Of a stretch of DNA of 64,000 nt, positions 52,799 through 61,049 are shown piece by piece (the first letter of the stretch is position 1; every line of letters begins with the position of its first letter). The translations under genes were made by a program, and so were the position numbers. Source of the DNA: CAJXMH01 sp964001305 (GTDB taxonomy: Bacteria; Bacteroidota; Bacteroidia; Flavobacteriales_E; Vicingaceae); NCBI GenBank assembly GCA_964001305.1, contig CAXFAI010000019.1, positions 124,001 to 188,000 on the forward strand, written 5' to 3'. The notes below the pieces were generated by a model. That model made no database searches and was not told where the DNA came from. It was given only the letters and a program-made list of their open reading frames with translations.

Positions 52799-52853
52799 AT
52801 GCTTAAATTGGCTTCTCTCTAACTTCGCCCATTATTATCCACCTTTCTATCGT

Positions 52854-53531
52854 ATGAAAAAAGAAAAAATACTTTTAGTTGATGACGAACCAGACATTTT
52901 AGAAATTGTTGGTTACAATTTAAAAAAAGAAGGTTATCGAGTTTCTACTGCTGACAATGGCAAAGAAGCTATAAAAGTGGCAAAAAAAGAAAATCCTGAT
53001 TTAATCATTTTGGATGTTATGATGCCTGAAATGGATGGCATGGAGACTTGCTACCAGATGAGAAATATCCCTTCACTGAAAGACACTTTGATCACATTTT
53101 TAACTGCAAGGGGTGAAGATTATTCACAAATAGCAGGTTTTGATGCCGGCGCTGACGACTATATTACAAAACCTGTTAAACCTCGAGTTCTTGTAAGCAA
53201 GGTTAAAGCCATTCTACGAAGAAAAGGCTCTACTGCTGTTATAGAGCAGGATATAGAAGTAGGTGGAATTTCTATTGATAGAGAAAGGTACCTTATTAAA
53301 AAAGACGACAAAGAAATAAATCTTCCCAAAAAAGAATTTGAATTGCTTTCTTTATTAATGGGAAAACCTGGTCGTGTGTATACAAGAGATGTAATCATGA
53401 ACAGTATTTGGGGTGGCGAAGTCGTTGTAGGTGATCGCACCATTGATGTTCATATTCGGAAACTTCGCGAAAAATTAGGAGACGAGTACATCAAAACGGT
53501 AAAAGGAGTTGGATACAAATTTGAAGCTTAA
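52854..53531 (+). CDS. PhoB/OmpR-family response regulator
   Basis: A 225-residue two-domain regulator: a receiver (LLVDDEPDILEIVG, phosphoacceptor Asp54 in LIILDVMMPEMDGM, Lys106 in FITKPVKP-like ITKPVKP) and a C-terminal winged-helix of the Trans_reg_C type (KEFELLSLLMGKPGRVYTRD, VVGDRTIDVHIRKLREKLG, VKGVGYKF). It is the cognate partner of the histidine kinase that starts within its 3' end. The nearest targets could be the divergent TonB/beta-helix pair and its own promoter. It resembles PhoB and not PorX, which lacks this DNA-binding domain. Confidence 0.95.
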   Translation: MKKEKILLVDDEPDILEIVGYNLKKEGYRVSTADNGKEAIKVAKKENPDLIILDVMMPEMDGMETCYQMRNIPSLKDTLITFLTARGEDYSQIAGFDAGADDYITKPVKPRVLVSKVKAILRRKGSTAVIEQDIEVGGISIDRERYLIKKDDKEINLPKKEFELLSLLMGKPGRVYTRDVIMNSIWGGEVVVGDRTIDVHIRKLREKLGDEYIKTVKGVGYKFEA

Positions 53532-54606
53532 AACTTCACATTTAGCAAGAAAACCGTTAGCTTTAAGGGTGCGCAATTTAAGCCCCCAAGAATTAGCAGT
53601 CAGATTGAGTATTGCAATAGCAGTTGTAATTACCGCAATTGCAACTTTACTCTGGTTGGTCTATTTACCTTTTAGTTATCTTTTTAGTTTAGCAATACTA
53701 TTTGCTTCTTATCTAATTACCTATTATGTATTTATGTGGGGAATTCGTCAGTTTATTGATCGAAAATTTCGCCTCATTTACAAAACCATTCACAACCTAA
53801 AAGTAGATTGGAAAAAAGAGTCTAAAGGGATTGATATGCGTGAGGACATCTTTGGCAAAATTCGCGAAGAAGTAATTGAATGGGACAAACACAATCGTCA
53901 AGAAATTGAACGATTAACAGACCAAGAAGAGTTTAGGAGAGATTTTCTAGGAAACGTTTCGCATGAATTGAAAACCCCAATCTTCAGCATTCAAGGTTAT
54001 ATTTTAACTTTGTTGGAAGGTGGTTTGGAAGATCAAAAAATCAATCGTGAATTTCTTTTAAAAGCAGAGAAAAGTATTGATCGGATGATTGAAATGGTGA
54101 ATGATTTAGATGAAATTTCTAGATTAGAATCAAATCGTATGCTTTTAAATCGAAAAAAATTCGACCTTAATGAATTGACCAAAGAGGTTATCGAATCATT
54201 AGAGTATAAAGCCACTTTGAAAGACATCAGCATTCAAATTACAAACCCAAAAATTACAAACGTAATTGCAGACCCGAGTAAAATTTCACAAGTCTTAACC
54301 AATTTAATAGTCAACTCTATTAATTATGGAAAAGAAGGTGGTAGAACTAAAATTAAGTACTTCGATTTAGGAGAAAACATTTTAGTAGAAGTTAATGATA
54401 ATGGCCGAGGAATAGGTGAAGAGCACCTTTCGCGATTGTTTGAACGTTTTTATCGGGTAGATAAAGGCCGTTCGCGTGCTGAAGGAGGCTCAGGATTAGG
54501 ACTAGCCATTGTAAAACACATTATGGAAGCTCATGATCAAACCATAAATGTTAGAAGTAAATTGGGCGAAGGATCTACTTTTTCTTTCACTTTAGAAAAG
54601 GCATAA
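53521..54606 (+). CDS. PhoR-like sensor histidine kinase
   Basis: A roughly 361-residue kinase: two N-terminal membrane helices (LSIAIAVVITAIATLLWLVY and FSLAILFASYLITYYVFMWG) with a short loop between, a linker, a HisKA domain (GNVSHELKTPIFSIQGY) and an HATPase with N-box VNSINYG, DNGRGIGEEHLSRLFERFYR and GSGLGLAIVKHIMEAH. The start is ambiguous; a TTG at 53521 follows AAGGAG by a workable distance and overlaps the regulator by 11 bases, while a TTG at 53509 is also in frame. No PAS domain was seen, so signal input is probably membrane-based. Confidence 0.92.
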   Translation: MKLKTSHLARKPLALRVRNLSPQELAVRLSIAIAVVITAIATLLWLVYLPFSYLFSLAILFASYLITYYVFMWGIRQFIDRKFRLIYKTIHNLKVDWKKESKGIDMREDIFGKIREEVIEWDKHNRQEIERLTDQEEFRRDFLGNVSHELKTPIFSIQGYILTLLEGGLEDQKINREFLLKAEKSIDRMIEMVNDLDEISRLESNRMLLNRKKFDLNELTKEVIESLEYKATLKDISIQITNPKITNVIADPSKISQVLTNLIVNSINYGKEGGRTKIKYFDLGENILVEVNDNGRGIGEEHLSRLFERFYRVDKGRSRAEGGSGLGLAIVKHIMEAHDQTINVRSKLGEGSTFSFTLEKA

Positions 54607-54699
54607 ACCTCTTTATCTCTTTAAAGGATGTTAATTTTGAAAAAATTTTAGGTACCCATGCAACCTAAACGAAAACAATAACATCTAACACCAGAAGAA

Positions 54700-55251
54700 T
54701 TGACTAAGTCAAGCAAAGCATTGATGAGTAATGAAGAAATGTTGGAAGGCTGTAAAGCGCAGAAGGAGCATGCTCAAAAAATTTTGTTTGAGCGATATGC
54801 CGGATTGATGACGGGGGTTTGTATGCGTTACGCAGACCGTTATGAAGAAGCGCAAGACATGATGCAGGATGGCTTTATCAAGGTTTTCAAAAAAATAAAT
54901 TCCTTTACAGGAAAAGGTTCTTTAGAAGGTTGGATTCGACGGATAATGGTAAATACCGCTTTAGACCATTTGAGAAAAACAAAGAAAGAAAGATTTCATG
55001 TTGATGTAAATGAAGTAGAGTACAAACTTCAAGATGGTCAACAGATTATTTCTTCTTTGCAAGCAGATGATTTGCTAAAACTTATTCAGGCATTGCCAGT
55101 AGGTTATAGAACCGTATTTAACATGTATGCGATTGAAGGATATACACATAAAGAAATTGCAGAAGAATTGGGCGTTTCTGAAAATACGTCAAAATCGCAG
55201 TATTCAAGAGCTCGATCTCTACTGCAAAAGAAATTAGAAGAAATAGAATAA
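54700..55251 (+). CDS. ECF-type RNA polymerase sigma factor
   Basis: A 183-residue sigma-70 family member with only regions 2 and 4: region 2 ILFERYAGLMTGVCMRYA to MMQDGFIKVFKKIN and GSLEGWIRRIMVNTALDHL; region 4 LPVGYRTVFNMYAIEGYTH and KEIAEELGVSENTSKSQY. It would redirect RNA polymerase to a dedicated regulon. The likely start is TTG at 54700 (after AGAAGAA) with ATG 54724 an alternative. Followed 10 bases later by a probable membrane anti-sigma gene on the same strand. Confidence 0.94.
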   Translation: MTKSSKALMSNEEMLEGCKAQKEHAQKILFERYAGLMTGVCMRYADRYEEAQDMMQDGFIKVFKKINSFTGKGSLEGWIRRIMVNTALDHLRKTKKERFHVDVNEVEYKLQDGQQIISSLQADDLLKLIQALPVGYRTVFNMYAIEGYTHKEIAEELGVSENTSKSQYSRARSLLQKKLEEIE

Positions 55252-55261
55252 ATATAAAGGT

Positions 55262-56275
55262 TTGAAAAAGTCAAACGACATCGAAAAATTATTCAAGGAG
55301 TCATTTAAAAATTACTCTAAGGAACCTAGCGCAAACGCTTGGGCTAATATTCAAAGCAACCTTAGTCAGGCTACAGCAGCTACATCTACTGTAGCTAGTG
55401 GAGCTTCAAGCATTGCCTCTTGGGTAAATATTGCCTTGGTGGTTGCCGGTATTGGTGGCTTAGCAGTTACTGGCTATTATTTCTTTAATGAAACTGCTGA
55501 AAAGCACCAAGCAGAAAAGGAATTGACTTTACCGGATACGCAAACTGAATTGGACATTTCTGCAACTACGAATGGTTCATCTGAAAGCAAGTCTATTGCA
55601 GAAGAAGCTTTGGAACCGAGAGTAAATTCAGAATTACAAAACACAAATACAAAAGCAGTTAATCCAACGGCTGCAAATACTTCGAATGAGCAAACAGAAT
55701 TAAAAAAGCAAGACAATTTAGATGATAATCAAAAGGATTCTGAGCTTACTATTTTAGAAAACAAGGAGAATAACGACAATGAACTAGAACAAGATTCTCA
55801 ACAAACAGAAGAAAGTAACGAAATAAATCTAGAAGCAAATGAAAATCAATTTGCCGATGATTTATCGAATGAAACTTCTACTGAAGTTTCTAGCAATACT
55901 GAGCAAAAAGAAGCAAATACTGATGTTGAAGAAAAGTCCAACAAAGAGGATATTGCTAGTCAATCAGTAAGCGAAGAAGCGGAGAAAAAAGAAACACCCA
56001 AAGTGGATGTTCCAAATATCTTCTCACCAAATGGAGACGGTACAAACGACTATTTTTTACTCAATGCTTGTGAAACGGAAGATGTTCATGTGCTCATTTA
56101 TTCAAAAACTAGTCGTTTAATTTATGAGTGGAAAGGAAAGTTTGGCAAATGGGATGGCACGCTTCCTAATGGAACTCCAGCTCCAGAAGGAAACTACTTT
56201 TACCAAATTATCTTAAAGAAAGACAATCAAATCTTTGAACCTAAAAAAGGGACTTTTTACTTAAGCAGAAACTAG
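55262..56275 (+). CDS. Putative membrane anti-sigma protein with gliding-motility/T9SS type B-like C-terminal domain
   Basis: A 337-residue protein: an N-terminal cytoplasmic segment (1-50) with SFKNYSKEPSANAWANIQSN, a pattern (E/P-x-x-x-W-x-x-I) common in Bacteroidota proteins next to ECF sigma genes; one membrane helix (about 54-75); a ~170-residue acidic, low-complexity linker (76-245); and a C-terminal domain (250-337) of the CHU_C/gliding-motility type (DVPNIFSPNGDGTNDYFLLN, KWDGTLPNG, GNYFYQIIL). The start is TTG; no other methionine codon exists in the frame. Anti-sigma activity is inferred from context only. The stop overlaps convergent metH by 4 bases. Confidence 0.8.
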   Translation: MKKSNDIEKLFKESFKNYSKEPSANAWANIQSNLSQATAATSTVASGASSIASWVNIALVVAGIGGLAVTGYYFFNETAEKHQAEKELTLPDTQTELDISATTNGSSESKSIAEEALEPRVNSELQNTNTKAVNPTAANTSNEQTELKKQDNLDDNQKDSELTILENKENNDNELEQDSQQTEESNEINLEANENQFADDLSNETSTEVSSNTEQKEANTDVEEKSNKEDIASQSVSEEAEKKETPKVDVPNIFSPNGDGTNDYFLLNACETEDVHVLIYSKTSRLIYEWKGKFGKWDGTLPNGTPAPEGNYFYQIILKKDNQIFEPKKGTFYLSRN

Positions 56276-59200
56276 TAAGACAAATTTGGCGACAACCAAC
56301 GTTCTATTTCTTCAACTGATTTTCCTTTTCTATTAGTGTAATCTTCTACTTGATCTTTATCAATTTTTCCTAATCCAAAGTACTTTGATTTAGGATGGGA
56401 AAAATACAATCCACTAACTGCCGCTGTTGGGAACATGGCATAACTTTCTGTCAAGTTAATTCCTATACTTTCGGCATTTAACAAGCTAAACAAAGTCCCT
56501 TTTTCAGTATGATCAGGACAAGCCGGATAACCAGCCGCCGGACGTATTCCTTGGTATTTTTCTTTGATTAAAGACTCATTGTCTAATTGCTCCTCTTTTG
56601 CATAACCCCAATAGTCTGTTCGCACTAATTCATGTAATCGCTCTGCAAAGGCTTCTGCTAGACGATCAGCCAATGCTTTTACCATAATACTGTTGTAATC
56701 ATCATGATCAGCTTCAAAGCGTTTAATGTGTTCATCGATGCCCAAACCTGCAGTTACCGCAAAAGCACCCACATAATCTGTTTTACCACTTTCTTGTGGT
56801 GCCACAAAATCACTTAAACTGAAGTTTGGAATGTTGCTGGCCTTTTTACCTTGTTGCCTTAATTGATGCAATACTTCAAACGTTTTGCCCGCTTCATCAT
56901 TATCAAGCAAATGAATATCATCCCCCACGGCATTGCAAGGCCAAAAACCAAATACCCCACTAGCAGTTAGCCATTTTTCATCGATAATTTTTGAGAGCAT
57001 AGCTTGGGCGTCATCAAATAACTTTTGTGCATGTTCACCAATTAATTCGTCCTTTAAAATATTAGGATACTTTCCTGCTAACTCCCAAGTGCTAAAAAAG
57101 GGTGTCCAATCAATGTATTTCACTAAGTCGGAAAGAGGATAATCTTCTAAAACCTTTGTTCCTAAAAATTGAGGTTTAACAGCTTCAAATATTTCCCAAT
57201 CAGCTGTGAATTTGTTTTTCCGCGCTTCTTCTATAGAGATTAATTTTTTCGTCCCTTTTCGCTTCTCATGAAGCTCACGCATCTGTTCATATTCTGCTTT
57301 AAGCGAAGCTTCAAACTTTGCTTTTTGCGCCTCTACTTTGGTCAATAAACTTCCTGCTACCGGTACCGACCTTGATGCATCTAAGACATGAACGACAGGT
57401 TTTTTATAAGCTGGTGCTATCTTAACGGCAGTATGGGCTTTTGAAGTTGTGGCTCCACCAATTAAAAGAGGCACTTCAAACCCTTGGCGTTCCATTTCAC
57501 TTGCCACATGCACCATTTCATCTAAAGATGGGGTAATTAATCCACTCAAACCAATCATGTCTACCTGCTCCTCTTTGGCTTTTGCTAAGATTTTTTCAGC
57601 GGGCACCATCACACCCATATCGATTACCTCATAATTATTACACGCTAAAACAACCGATACAATGTTTTTTCCAATGTCATGAACATCTCCTTTCACAGTG
57701 GCCATTAATATTTTTCCCGCATTCTTCGCTTGGTCTCCAGACTTCTTTTTTTCTTCTTCAATATAAGGAAGCAAATGAGCTACGGCTTTTTTCATTACCC
57801 GAGCACTTTTTACCACTTGCGGTAAAAACATTTTACCTGAGCCAAATAAATCACCAACCACATTCATACCATCCATTAATGGCCCTTCAATAACCTCTAA
57901 AGGTTTATCGTATTGCAGTCTGGCTTCTTCCGTATCTTCTACAATGTGCTCTACAATTCCTTTAACCAAAGCGTGGCTCAACCTACTTTGCACAGACTCT
58001 TTTCGCCAAGCATCATCTTTAACAGCAACTTTACCGCTACCTTTAACCGTTTCTGCAAAGTCTGTTAAACGCTCTGTAGCATCTTCTCTTCTATTGAGCA
58101 GAACATCTTCAATATGCTCTAAAAGGTCCTTCGGAATATCGTCGTAAACTTCTATCATTCCCGCGTTAACAATGCCCATATCTAAACCAGCTTTAATTGC
58201 GTGGTATAAAAAAGCAGAATTCATCGCTTCTCGAACGACATTATTTCCTCTAAATGAAAAGGAAACATTACTTACTCCTCCACTAACAAGTGCATGAGGC
58301 AGGTTTTCTTTAATCCATTTGGTAGCATTAATAAAATCAACTGCATAATTATTATGTTCTTCAATACCCGTACCTACTGTTAAAATATTGGGATCAAAAA
58401 TGATGTCTTGCGGTGGAAATTTTACAACATTCACTAACAGCTTATAAGCCCTCTCGCATATTTCAATTCTTCTTTCATAATTATCTGCTTGTCCTTTTTC
58501 GTCGAAGGCCATGACAATTACTGCCGCTCCATACTTGCGAATTAATTTCGCTTGTTTAATAAAGCTTTCTTCCCCTTCTTTCAAGCTGATGGAATTCACA
58601 ATTGACTTTCCTTGCACACACTTTAGACCAGCTTCAATAACAGTCCATTTCGATGAATCTATCATGATGGGCACCTTTGAAATATCAGGCTCAGAGGCAA
58701 TCATATTCAAGAATGTCTTCATCACTTCTTCTGACTCCAACATGCCTTCATCCATATTGACATCAATTACTTGCGCCCCTCCTTCTACTTGTTGTAAGGC
58801 AACCGATAAAGCCTCTTCGTAATTCTCCTCTTTAATTAACCGCTTAAACTTTAGCGAACCAGTAACATTGGTTCTCTCACCTACATTTACAAAATTGCTT
58901 TCTTTGAAAATGGTAAGTGGCTCCAAACCACTATAACGCGGCAAAACCTCTTGATTCTTGGGTTTTCTAGGTTTGTATTTTGAAGCGATTTCTGCAATTT
59001 TAGCAATGTGCTCAGGTGTTGTTCCACAACAGCCTCCAATGATGTTTACAAAGCCACTTTTGATAAAGTCTTCTATAAAACCGCCCATTTGATCGGCATC
59101 TTGGTCGTATTCTCCAAATGCATTGGGCAAGCCAGCATTGGGATGAGCAGAAGTAAAAAATTCCGTTTTTTCAGCCACGGCCTCCAAATGAGGTCGCATT

Positions 59201-59961
59201 TCTTCTGCTCCTAAAGCGCAATTAAATCCGACGCTTAATAAAGGCATGTGGCTAATTGAAATTAGAAAAGCTTCGGCTGTTTGCCCTGACAAAGTTCTTC
59301 CACTTGCATCGGTAATGGTACCTGAAACCATAGTAGGAATATCTTGATTGGTATTTTCAAGGTATTCAGCAATGGCAAACAAAGCGGCTTTGCAATTTAA
59401 TGTATCAAAAACAGTTTCCACTAAAAACAAGTCAACGCCACCTTCTGCAAGTCCTACTACTTGTTCATAATAAGCTTGCTTGAGCTCATCAAAAGTTACA
59501 TTTCTAAACTCTGGCTTGTTTACATCTGGTGACAAAGAAGCCGTTCGATTAGTAGGACCAATAGAACCTGCTACAAATCTTGGTTTGTGAGGCTCTTTCG
59601 CTGTAAATTCATCAGCTACCTCTTTGGCAATTTTTGCCGACTGATAATTCAATTCGTAAACTGCGCTTTCTAAAGCATAATCAGCTTGCGCAATAGTGGT
59701 TGAAGAAAAAGTATTCGTCTCCACGATATCAGCTCCTGCTGCAAAATATTCAGCATGTATTTCTTTGATAATATCTGCTCGAGTGATCGAAAGTAAATCA
59801 TTGTTTCCTTTTAAAGGCAGTTGATGTCCCTTAAAGGCCTCTCCTCGGAAATCTTCTTCTGTCAATTTATGACGCTGAATCATGGTTCCCATGGCACCAT
59901 CTAAAACTAGAATTCTATCTTTTAATACTTCTCTAATATCTGTTTTCATACTCTCAAACAT
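56272..59961 (-). CDS. metH: Cobalamin-dependent methionine synthase
   Basis: A 1229-residue full-length MetH. Order: homocysteine-binding domain (1-340; VGFNCALGAEEM and GGCCGTTPEH carry the zinc cysteines), pterin-binding domain (about 355-620, FVNVGERTNVTGSLKF), B12 cap and B12-binding domain with VKGDVHDIGKNIVSVVL and GLSGLITPSLDEM, and the SAM-binding reactivation domain (EKYQGIRPAAGYPACPDHTE). It transfers methyl from 5-methyl-THF to homocysteine. The ATG at 59949 is an alternative start. Regulated by the SAM riboswitch upstream (60104-60216). Confidence 0.98.
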   Translation of the reverse strand: MFESMKTDIREVLKDRILVLDGAMGTMIQRHKLTEEDFRGEAFKGHQLPLKGNNDLLSITRADIIKEIHAEYFAAGADIVETNTFSSTTIAQADYALESAVYELNYQSAKIAKEVADEFTAKEPHKPRFVAGSIGPTNRTASLSPDVNKPEFRNVTFDELKQAYYEQVVGLAEGGVDLFLVETVFDTLNCKAALFAIAEYLENTNQDIPTMVSGTITDASGRTLSGQTAEAFLISISHMPLLSVGFNCALGAEEMRPHLEAVAEKTEFFTSAHPNAGLPNAFGEYDQDADQMGGFIEDFIKSGFVNIIGGCCGTTPEHIAKIAEIASKYKPRKPKNQEVLPRYSGLEPLTIFKESNFVNVGERTNVTGSLKFKRLIKEENYEEALSVALQQVEGGAQVIDVNMDEGMLESEEVMKTFLNMIASEPDISKVPIMIDSSKWTVIEAGLKCVQGKSIVNSISLKEGEESFIKQAKLIRKYGAAVIVMAFDEKGQADNYERRIEICERAYKLLVNVVKFPPQDIIFDPNILTVGTGIEEHNNYAVDFINATKWIKENLPHALVSGGVSNVSFSFRGNNVVREAMNSAFLYHAIKAGLDMGIVNAGMIEVYDDIPKDLLEHIEDVLLNRREDATERLTDFAETVKGSGKVAVKDDAWRKESVQSRLSHALVKGIVEHIVEDTEEARLQYDKPLEVIEGPLMDGMNVVGDLFGSGKMFLPQVVKSARVMKKAVAHLLPYIEEEKKKSGDQAKNAGKILMATVKGDVHDIGKNIVSVVLACNNYEVIDMGVMVPAEKILAKAKEEQVDMIGLSGLITPSLDEMVHVASEMERQGFEVPLLIGGATTSKAHTAVKIAPAYKKPVVHVLDASRSVPVAGSLLTKVEAQKAKFEASLKAEYEQMRELHEKRKGTKKLISIEEARKNKFTADWEIFEAVKPQFLGTKVLEDYPLSDLVKYIDWTPFFSTWELAGKYPNILKDELIGEHAQKLFDDAQAMLSKIIDEKWLTASGVFGFWPCNAVGDDIHLLDNDEAGKTFEVLHQLRQQGKKASNIPNFSLSDFVAPQESGKTDYVGAFAVTAGLGIDEHIKRFEADHDDYNSIMVKALADRLAEAFAERLHELVRTDYWGYAKEEQLDNESLIKEKYQGIRPAAGYPACPDHTEKGTLFSLLNAESIGINLTESYAMFPTAAVSGLYFSHPKSKYFGLGKIDKDQVEDYTNRKGKSVEEIERWLSPNLSY

Positions 59962-60060
59962 TATCTGTTTTACTCAACGCAATTAAAACCCGATTAAATC
60001 GAGATTAGTTCAACTTTCAGTATTGGGATCTTTAGATAAAGAAATCAAAACTGTGTTTCA

Positions 60061-60095
60061 CAAAAAAAGCCCTTCAGACTTAGTCAAAAGGGCTT
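60061..60095 (-). terminator. Terminator of the metH SAM riboswitch
   Basis: On the minus strand AAGCCCTTTT / GAAGGGCTT pairs around a short loop (GACTAAGTCT) and is followed by TTTTTTTG. It lies between the SAM aptamer and metH. High SAM should favour this terminator. Confidence 0.9.
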
Positions 60096-60103
60096 GTTAT
60101 ACT

Positions 60104-60216
60104 TTTGGCTTATCTTCATTTCGATTGTATCGAAAACAGGATTTGGCACCGCTTTCTTTTGAAAAGGTTGCCAAGGCTTCACAGGGCCTGTCCCTCCGCC
60201 TTTCTTGATAAGTATA
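60104..60216 (-). ncRNA. SAM-I (S-box) riboswitch upstream of metH
   Basis: On the minus strand the order is P1 5' CTTATC, the core GGCGGAGGGACAGGCCC, TGTGAAGCCTTGGCAACC, the segment GCGGTGCCAAATCC, a P4 hairpin TTTCGATACAATCGAAA, and P1 3' GATAAG. These match the SAM-I consensus elements in order. It sits ~145 bases upstream of the metH start with a terminator between them, giving transcriptional attenuation when SAM is plentiful. Confidence 0.96.
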
Positions 60217-60232
60217 TTTAAAGAACGTTTAT

Positions 60233-60481
60233 TTACTCTTCTACTCTATTGGTCTTTATGTAATGTTTGTACATCAAATAACCTCCAACTCCTAATAAAA
60301 TATATGGCACAAACATAATGTACATAATGCCATTATTAATTCCCTTTCCCACTGCATCTTCTCCACTTTGCATATTAGACTCCAATACTGCTTTACACAT
60401 GGCGCATTGAGCTTCAATGTCAGAATATGCCATTAAAACAACAAACAATAGTAAAACACTTTTTAATCCAATACTTTTCAT
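60233..60481 (-). CDS. Small membrane protein with CxxC, next to oxidase genes
   Basis: An 82-residue protein: an N-terminal hydrophobic segment with signal-like end (SDIEAQ), a short external stretch with CAMC (QCAMCKAVLESN), and a second membrane helix (MYIMFVPYILLGVGGYLMY). The CxxC suggests a metal or redox role in the periplasm, perhaps copper handling for the oxidase. ATG at 60481 is chosen over an upstream TTG at 60490. It is the last gene of the oxidase cluster, with a 33-base gap from DUF420 on the same strand. No family name is certain. Confidence 0.65.
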   Translation of the reverse strand: MKSIGLKSVLLLFVVLMAYSDIEAQCAMCKAVLESNMQSGEDAVGKGINNGIMYIMFVPYILLGVGGYLMYKHYIKTNRVEE

Positions 60482-60523
60482 TTCAGACAAAAATACTAAG
60501 CAAACTACTGTTAACCTAACTTT

Positions 60524-61048
60524 CTAATAATAAGGCGAAATCATCAAATAAACTACGACTCCTGTAATGGTTACATATAACCAAATTGGCAATGTTATTC
60601 TTGCGATTTTTTTGTGTTTATCAAATCGCTCTGATAATGCACGAACAAATGAAATCATAACCAAGGGTACAATTGCAATGGCTAAAACAATATGAGTCAA
60701 AAGAATAAACAAGTAAATAGACTTCATAACTCCTTCACCACCGTATGGGGTAGACTCTGTTAAGGTGTGATAAGTAACATATGAAAGCAAAAACAAGACG
60801 GATAAACCTAAAGCAGTTAACATCAAGTTTCTATGCAAGTTAATGTTTCGGTTTTTAATAGCCCAAAAAGCTGCAATTAATAGAATACTCGTTGTTCCAT
60901 TTAAAAAGGCATTTAATTTGGGCAACACCAGTACCCAACTTCCTACCTCTGTTGGTTGCGGAATTACATATAATATAGCAACCACTATTGGAATTAATGC
61001 AGATACTGCAATTACTATTTTTTTAGATCCCTCTTCTGTTAATGTCAT
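60524..61048 (-). CDS. DUF420 family membrane protein
   Basis: A 174-residue protein with five membrane helices. DUF420 signatures: LPKLNAFLNGTTSILLIAAF, NINLHRNLMLTALGLSVLFL and LLTHIVLAIAIVPLV with histidines in membrane positions (as in heme- or copper-handling proteins). DUF420 genes are typically next to caa3/cytochrome oxidase genes and may help assembly. It lies one base after the SCO gene on the same strand. Confidence 0.9.
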   Translation of the reverse strand: MTLTEEGSKKIVIAVSALIPIVVAILYVIPQPTEVGSWVLVLPKLNAFLNGTTSILLIAAFWAIKNRNINLHRNLMLTALGLSVLFLLSYVTYHTLTESTPYGGEGVMKSIYLFILLTHIVLAIAIVPLVMISFVRALSERFDKHKKIARITLPIWLYVTITGVVVYLMISPYY

Positions 61049-61049
61049 T

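Larger units (their letters stand above)
52554..52853. other. Divergent promoter region between the beta-helix and PhoB-like genes
   Basis: This 300-base gap holds no gene. It contains two sets of 11-bp-phased TTAAG/TTAAC repeats (listed separately), one nearer each divergent gene. No RNA gene or clear -33/-7 pair was found. Confidence 0.6.

Noticed and set aside
53159..53443. Minus-strand open frame inside the response regulator
   Set aside because: Shadow of the real gene in another frame; biased, low-complexity translation.
52854..54606. The response regulator and kinase as PorX/PorY, regulators of T9SS
   Set aside because: PorX has a receiver with an alkaline-phosphatase-like effector, whereas this regulator has an OmpR-type winged helix.
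60023..60208. 61-codon open frame on the plus strand upstream of metH
   Set aside because: It lies over the SAM riboswitch and its terminator on the other strand and has no protein-like features.
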